Assembly (NCBI RefSeq): GCF_000442515.1
Contig: NZ_AQPH01000003.1
Coordinates: forward strand, 47,132-111,131
Length of the DNA stretch: 64,000 bases
DNA from: Magnetospirillum fulvum MGU-K5
Lineage (GTDB): Bacteria > Pseudomonadota > Alphaproteobacteria > Rhodospirillales > Magnetospirillaceae
Direction of reading: 5' to 3'
Shown here in pieces: positions 60,038-64,000 of the stretch. Made by a program: the position numbers and the translations under genes. Below the pieces are notes generated by a model. The model searched no databases, was not told where the DNA came from, and saw nothing but the letters and a program-made list of their open reading frames with translations. The number at the start of each line of letters is the position of its first letter. Positions within the stretch are counted from its first letter, which is position 1.

Positions 60038-61606
60038 ATGAACAAAGTCGCCCGCGTCTTTGCCGCCGCCCGCGTCCTGGCCGACCGTCTGGCCGCCCTG
60101 TCGGGTTGGCGGCGGCGGCTGACCCTGGTCGGGCTGGGGGCGCTGGGGGCGCTGGCCTTGCCGCCGCTGTCGCTGCTGCCGGTGTTGCTGCTGTCGCTGC
60201 CCGCTTTGGTCTGGCTGTTTGATGCCGCTCCCACCCGTCGGGCCGCCTTTGGCGTCGGCTGGTGGTGGGGCTGTGGCTGGTTCATCGTCGGGCTGTACTG
60301 GATTTCCTATGCCCTGCTGGTCGATGCCGCCAAATTCGGCTGGATGATTCCGTTCGCGGTGTTCGGCTTGTCCGGCCTGCTCGCTGTGTTCATGGGGGCC
60401 GCCACCCTGGCGGCGCGGCTGGTCGGCGCGCGCGGACCTGGGCGGGTTGCGGTGCTGGCCGCGCTGTGGACGCTGGCGGAATGGCTGCGCTCGTGGATGC
60501 TGACCGGCTTTCCGTGGAATTCGCTGGGATCGGTGTGGGATGTCAGCCTGCCGGTGCTGCAAGTGGGGGCGTTCGGCGGGCTGTGGGGATTAAGCCTGCT
60601 GACCGCGCTGGCGGCGATGGCTCCGGCGCTGCTGGCGGATCAGCCGTCATCCCGGCGGCTGGCCCTGGTCGGGTTGCTGACCGTTCTTCTGCCGCTGGCG
60701 GCGTGGGGCGGCGGCTCGCTCCGGCTGGCGCAGGTGCCGCCCGCCGAGACCGGGCTGACGCTCCGGGTGGTCCAGCCGCACATTCCCCAAGGCACCAAAT
60801 GGATGGAAGGGCGGCGCGAGGGCCATCTGTTCGATGCGGTGACGCTGTCGCGGGGGACGTCGCTGGACGGTATCAAGGCGGTGATCTGGCCCGAGGCGGC
60901 GGCTCCGTTCTTCCTCAATCTTGACGATGCACACCGCGCCTATGCCGCGCTGGCGGCACCGCCCGATGGGCTGCTGCTGACCGGGGCGTTGCGGATCAGC
61001 CCGCGCGGCGAAGATCCGTTCCGCTTGTGGAACAGTCTGTACGCCATCGCCCCCGGCGGCCCGATCGTCGCTTTGTTCGACAAGGCCCATCTGGTGCCGT
61101 TTGGCGAGTACGTGCCGCTGCGCTGGCTGCTGCCGATTACCAAGATCACCAATGGCTCGACCGATTTCACCCCCGGACCGGGGCCGCGCACGCTGGACCT
61201 GCCCGGCCTGCCGCCGGTCGCACCGCTGATCTGCTATGAAGCGATCTTCCCCGGACAGGTGGTGGGACGCGACCAGCCCCGGCCGGACTGGATTTTGAAT
61301 ATCACCGACGACGGCTGGTTCGGCCTGTCGGCGGGGCCGTACCAGCATCTCGCCGCCGCCCGTCTGCGCGGGATCGAGGAAGGGTTGCCGCTGGTCCGCG
61401 CCGCCAATACCGGCATCTCGGCAGTGTTCGACCCGCTGGGCCGCGAGGTGGCGCGGTTGGGCTTGGGCGAGCGCGGCAGCTTCGACGTGGTTTTGCCCCG
61501 GCCGGTCGCGATCACGCCCTATGGACGCTGGGGCGATTCGCTGCCATTGGCGCTGGTTCTGGCCTGTTTTGCCGCCGGTCTGGCGTTCCGCAAAACCTCG
61601 CCTTAG
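60038..61606 (+). CDS. lnt: Apolipoprotein N-acyltransferase
   Basis: 522 residues. About six N-terminal membrane segments (to ~residue 235) are followed by a periplasmic nitrilase domain with the catalytic triad Glu286 (IWPEAAAPF), Lys349 (FDKAHLVPFGEYVP) and Cys399 (LICYEAIFP). A C-terminal membrane segment follows. It adds the third acyl chain to lipoproteins; mlaA, the DUF3576 protein and lptE in this window are likely substrates. Confidence 0.97.
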   Translation: MNKVARVFAAARVLADRLAALSGWRRRLTLVGLGALGALALPPLSLLPVLLLSLPALVWLFDAAPTRRAAFGVGWWWGCGWFIVGLYWISYALLVDAAKFGWMIPFAVFGLSGLLAVFMGAATLAARLVGARGPGRVAVLAALWTLAEWLRSWMLTGFPWNSLGSVWDVSLPVLQVGAFGGLWGLSLLTALAAMAPALLADQPSSRRLALVGLLTVLLPLAAWGGGSLRLAQVPPAETGLTLRVVQPHIPQGTKWMEGRREGHLFDAVTLSRGTSLDGIKAVIWPEAAAPFFLNLDDAHRAYAALAAPPDGLLLTGALRISPRGEDPFRLWNSLYAIAPGGPIVALFDKAHLVPFGEYVPLRWLLPITKITNGSTDFTPGPGPRTLDLPGLPPVAPLICYEAIFPGQVVGRDQPRPDWILNITDDGWFGLSAGPYQHLAAARLRGIEEGLPLVRAANTGISAVFDPLGREVARLGLGERGSFDVVLPRPVAITPYGRWGDSLPLALVLACFAAGLAFRKTSP

Positions 61607-61652
61607 GGTCGAATGGAGTCTGGGGGTTTTCCAGTCCCACCCGCAAGACGTG

Positions 61653-61682
61653 TTGACTTGTATCGGGCCTTCGCCCTAATCT
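61653..61682 (+). promoter_or_regulatory. Putative promoter for the XRE regulator gene
   Basis: TTGACT (61653-61658), 18-nt spacer, TAATCT (61677-61682), 36 nt before the ATG. Confidence 0.5.
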
Positions 61683-61717
61683 GAGCGTCTTACGACCTTC
61701 ATCCAGCGGGACTGACC

Positions 61718-62230
61718 ATGGCTCCCCCCAAGCGCCGCGACGACACAACCGGCCAGCCCCAAGCGCCGCGCCGCAAGGCCAATCGGGGCCGTACCGAAGA
61801 CGGCGATCCCAATCCGGTCGACATCCATGTCGGCGCACGGGTCCGCCTGCGCCGTACGTTGTTGGGGATGAGCCAGGAAAAACTGGGCTCGGCGATCGGT
61901 CTGACCTTTCAGCAGGTGCAGAAGTACGAACGGGGTGCCAATCGGATCGGCGCATCGCGGCTGTTCGATTTGTCGCAGGTGCTTGATGTCCCGGTGTCGT
62001 TTTTCTACGACGACATGCCCGAGGATATGGCCCAGGCCACGCCGGCGGAATATTCCAGCCGCGCCACCGGTCTGGCCGAAGAGCCAAGCGGGTTCGATTC
62101 CGATCTTCTCAGCCGTCAGGAGACGATGAACCTGATTCGCGCCTATTTCGCCATTCCCGATCCGCATGTGCGCAAGCGGGTCTATGAATTGGCGAAGGCG
62201 CTGGCCGCGACGGGTGAAAACCGGGACTAA
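61718..62230 (+). CDS. XRE-family helix-turn-helix regulator
   Basis: 170 residues. A basic, disordered N-terminus (1-33) is followed by a Cro/CI helix-turn-helix (about 36-97: VGARVRLRRTLLGMSQEKLGSAIGLTFQQVQKYERGANRIGASRLFDLSQVLDVPVSFFYDDM) and a C-terminal helical part. This type is frequent in alphaproteobacteria downstream of lnt, often before metK; here purH follows instead. Targets are unknown. Confidence 0.9.
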   Translation: MAPPKRRDDTTGQPQAPRRKANRGRTEDGDPNPVDIHVGARVRLRRTLLGMSQEKLGSAIGLTFQQVQKYERGANRIGASRLFDLSQVLDVPVSFFYDDMPEDMAQATPAEYSSRATGLAEEPSGFDSDLLSRQETMNLIRAYFAIPDPHVRKRVYELAKALAATGENRD

Positions 62231-62261
62231 GTCCGCCGTCGTGCCTGCGAGCCGTGCCGCT

Positions 62262-62285
62262 CCGACCGGTTTCGGGTCGGTTTGG
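62262..62285 (+). terminator. Possible terminator after the XRE gene
   Basis: CCGACC (62262-62267) pairs with GGTCGG (62275-62280), followed by TTT and, after GGCCGCC, a further T5. It is short, so moderate support only. Confidence 0.4.
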
Positions 62286-62390
62286 CCGCCCTTTTTCGTC
62301 AAAATCCTCCTCTCCAGAGCGGCGGGCTGTGCTATACAGCGCAGAATCACGCCCCACTTTTGCCCATTTCGCCCCGGAGGTCCCTGACCC

Positions 62391-63971
<1,581 letters not shown>

Positions 63972-63980
63972 AGGCGAAGA

Positions 63981-64000
63981 GGGGCGGCACATGCCGCCCC
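63981..64000 (+). terminator. Hairpin after purH, cut by the window edge
   Basis: GGGGCGGC (63981-63988) pairs perfectly with GCCGCCCC (63993-64000), loop ACAT. The bases that would show a T-run lie outside the window. Confidence 0.6.

Overview
The window is chromosomal core DNA of a high-GC alphaproteobacterium, most likely a member of Rhodospirillales (inference). The grounds are GC-rich third codon positions, which give long antisense shadow frames; a class I lysyl-tRNA synthetase; an F1-only atpHAGDC cluster; the order gpmI-envC-ctpA-yibQ-rppH; the order miaB-phoH-ybeY-corC-lnt-xre; and a DUF3576 lipoprotein next to leuS. I see no prophage, insertion sequence, CRISPR array, rRNA or tRNA.

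Layout. 1-5.4 kb: outer-membrane lipid transport (mlaA, mlaC cut by the edge), a bacteriohemerythrin, cytochrome c maturation ccmAB, a small membrane protein and a bactofilin/M23 peptidase pair. 5.6-10.7 kb: lysS, a repeat protein, rsmB, gmhB. 10.7-17.1 kb: two tandem small secreted paralogues (one frameshifted), then atpHAGDC. 17.2-24.8 kb: priA, a DUF484 gene, and a GntR regulator divergent from pyruvate carboxylase. 25.1-29.9 kb: rpmI-rplT-pheS-pheT and a histidine phosphatase. 30-36.6 kb: a minus-strand envelope operon (gpmI, envC, ctpA, yibQ, rppH). 36.8-39 kb: yajQ, a secreted glutathione peroxidase and a frameshifted pteridine-reductase-like SDR. 39.0-40.0 kb: a non-coding repeat region. 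40-47.5 kb: uvrC, pgsA, a DUF3576 lipoprotein and leuS-lptE-holA. 47.6-52.2 kb: heat-shock genes hrcA-grpE and convergent clpB. 52.4-56.2 kb: an unrecognised conserved-looking protein and emrAB efflux. 56.3-64 kb: miaB-phoH-ybeY-corC-lnt, an XRE regulator and purH.

The most interesting structure is at 39.03-39.98 kb. Three imperfect tandem units (period about 345 bp) each carry TTGTGCACA and, about 200 bp later, a perfect DnaA box TTATCCACA embedded in an invariant dyad TATCCAC-N7-GTGGATA. AT-rich stretches and eleven GANTC sites lie in the same 0.95 kb. It looks like a chromosomal replication origin or a DnaA-titrating locus. I cannot test this here, and no dnaA, parAB, gidA or hemE gene is in view.

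Other points: three reading frames (the second small secreted paralogue, the 5' end of priA, and the SDR) would each be restored by one extra base in a G/C homopolymer, which suggests either consensus errors or real lesions. An 88-bp repeat occurs twice, and multi-hairpin elements lie between convergent genes. Two large hairpins separate atpA from atpG. The emrAB promoter carries a 15-bp palindrome typical of a TetR-type operator.
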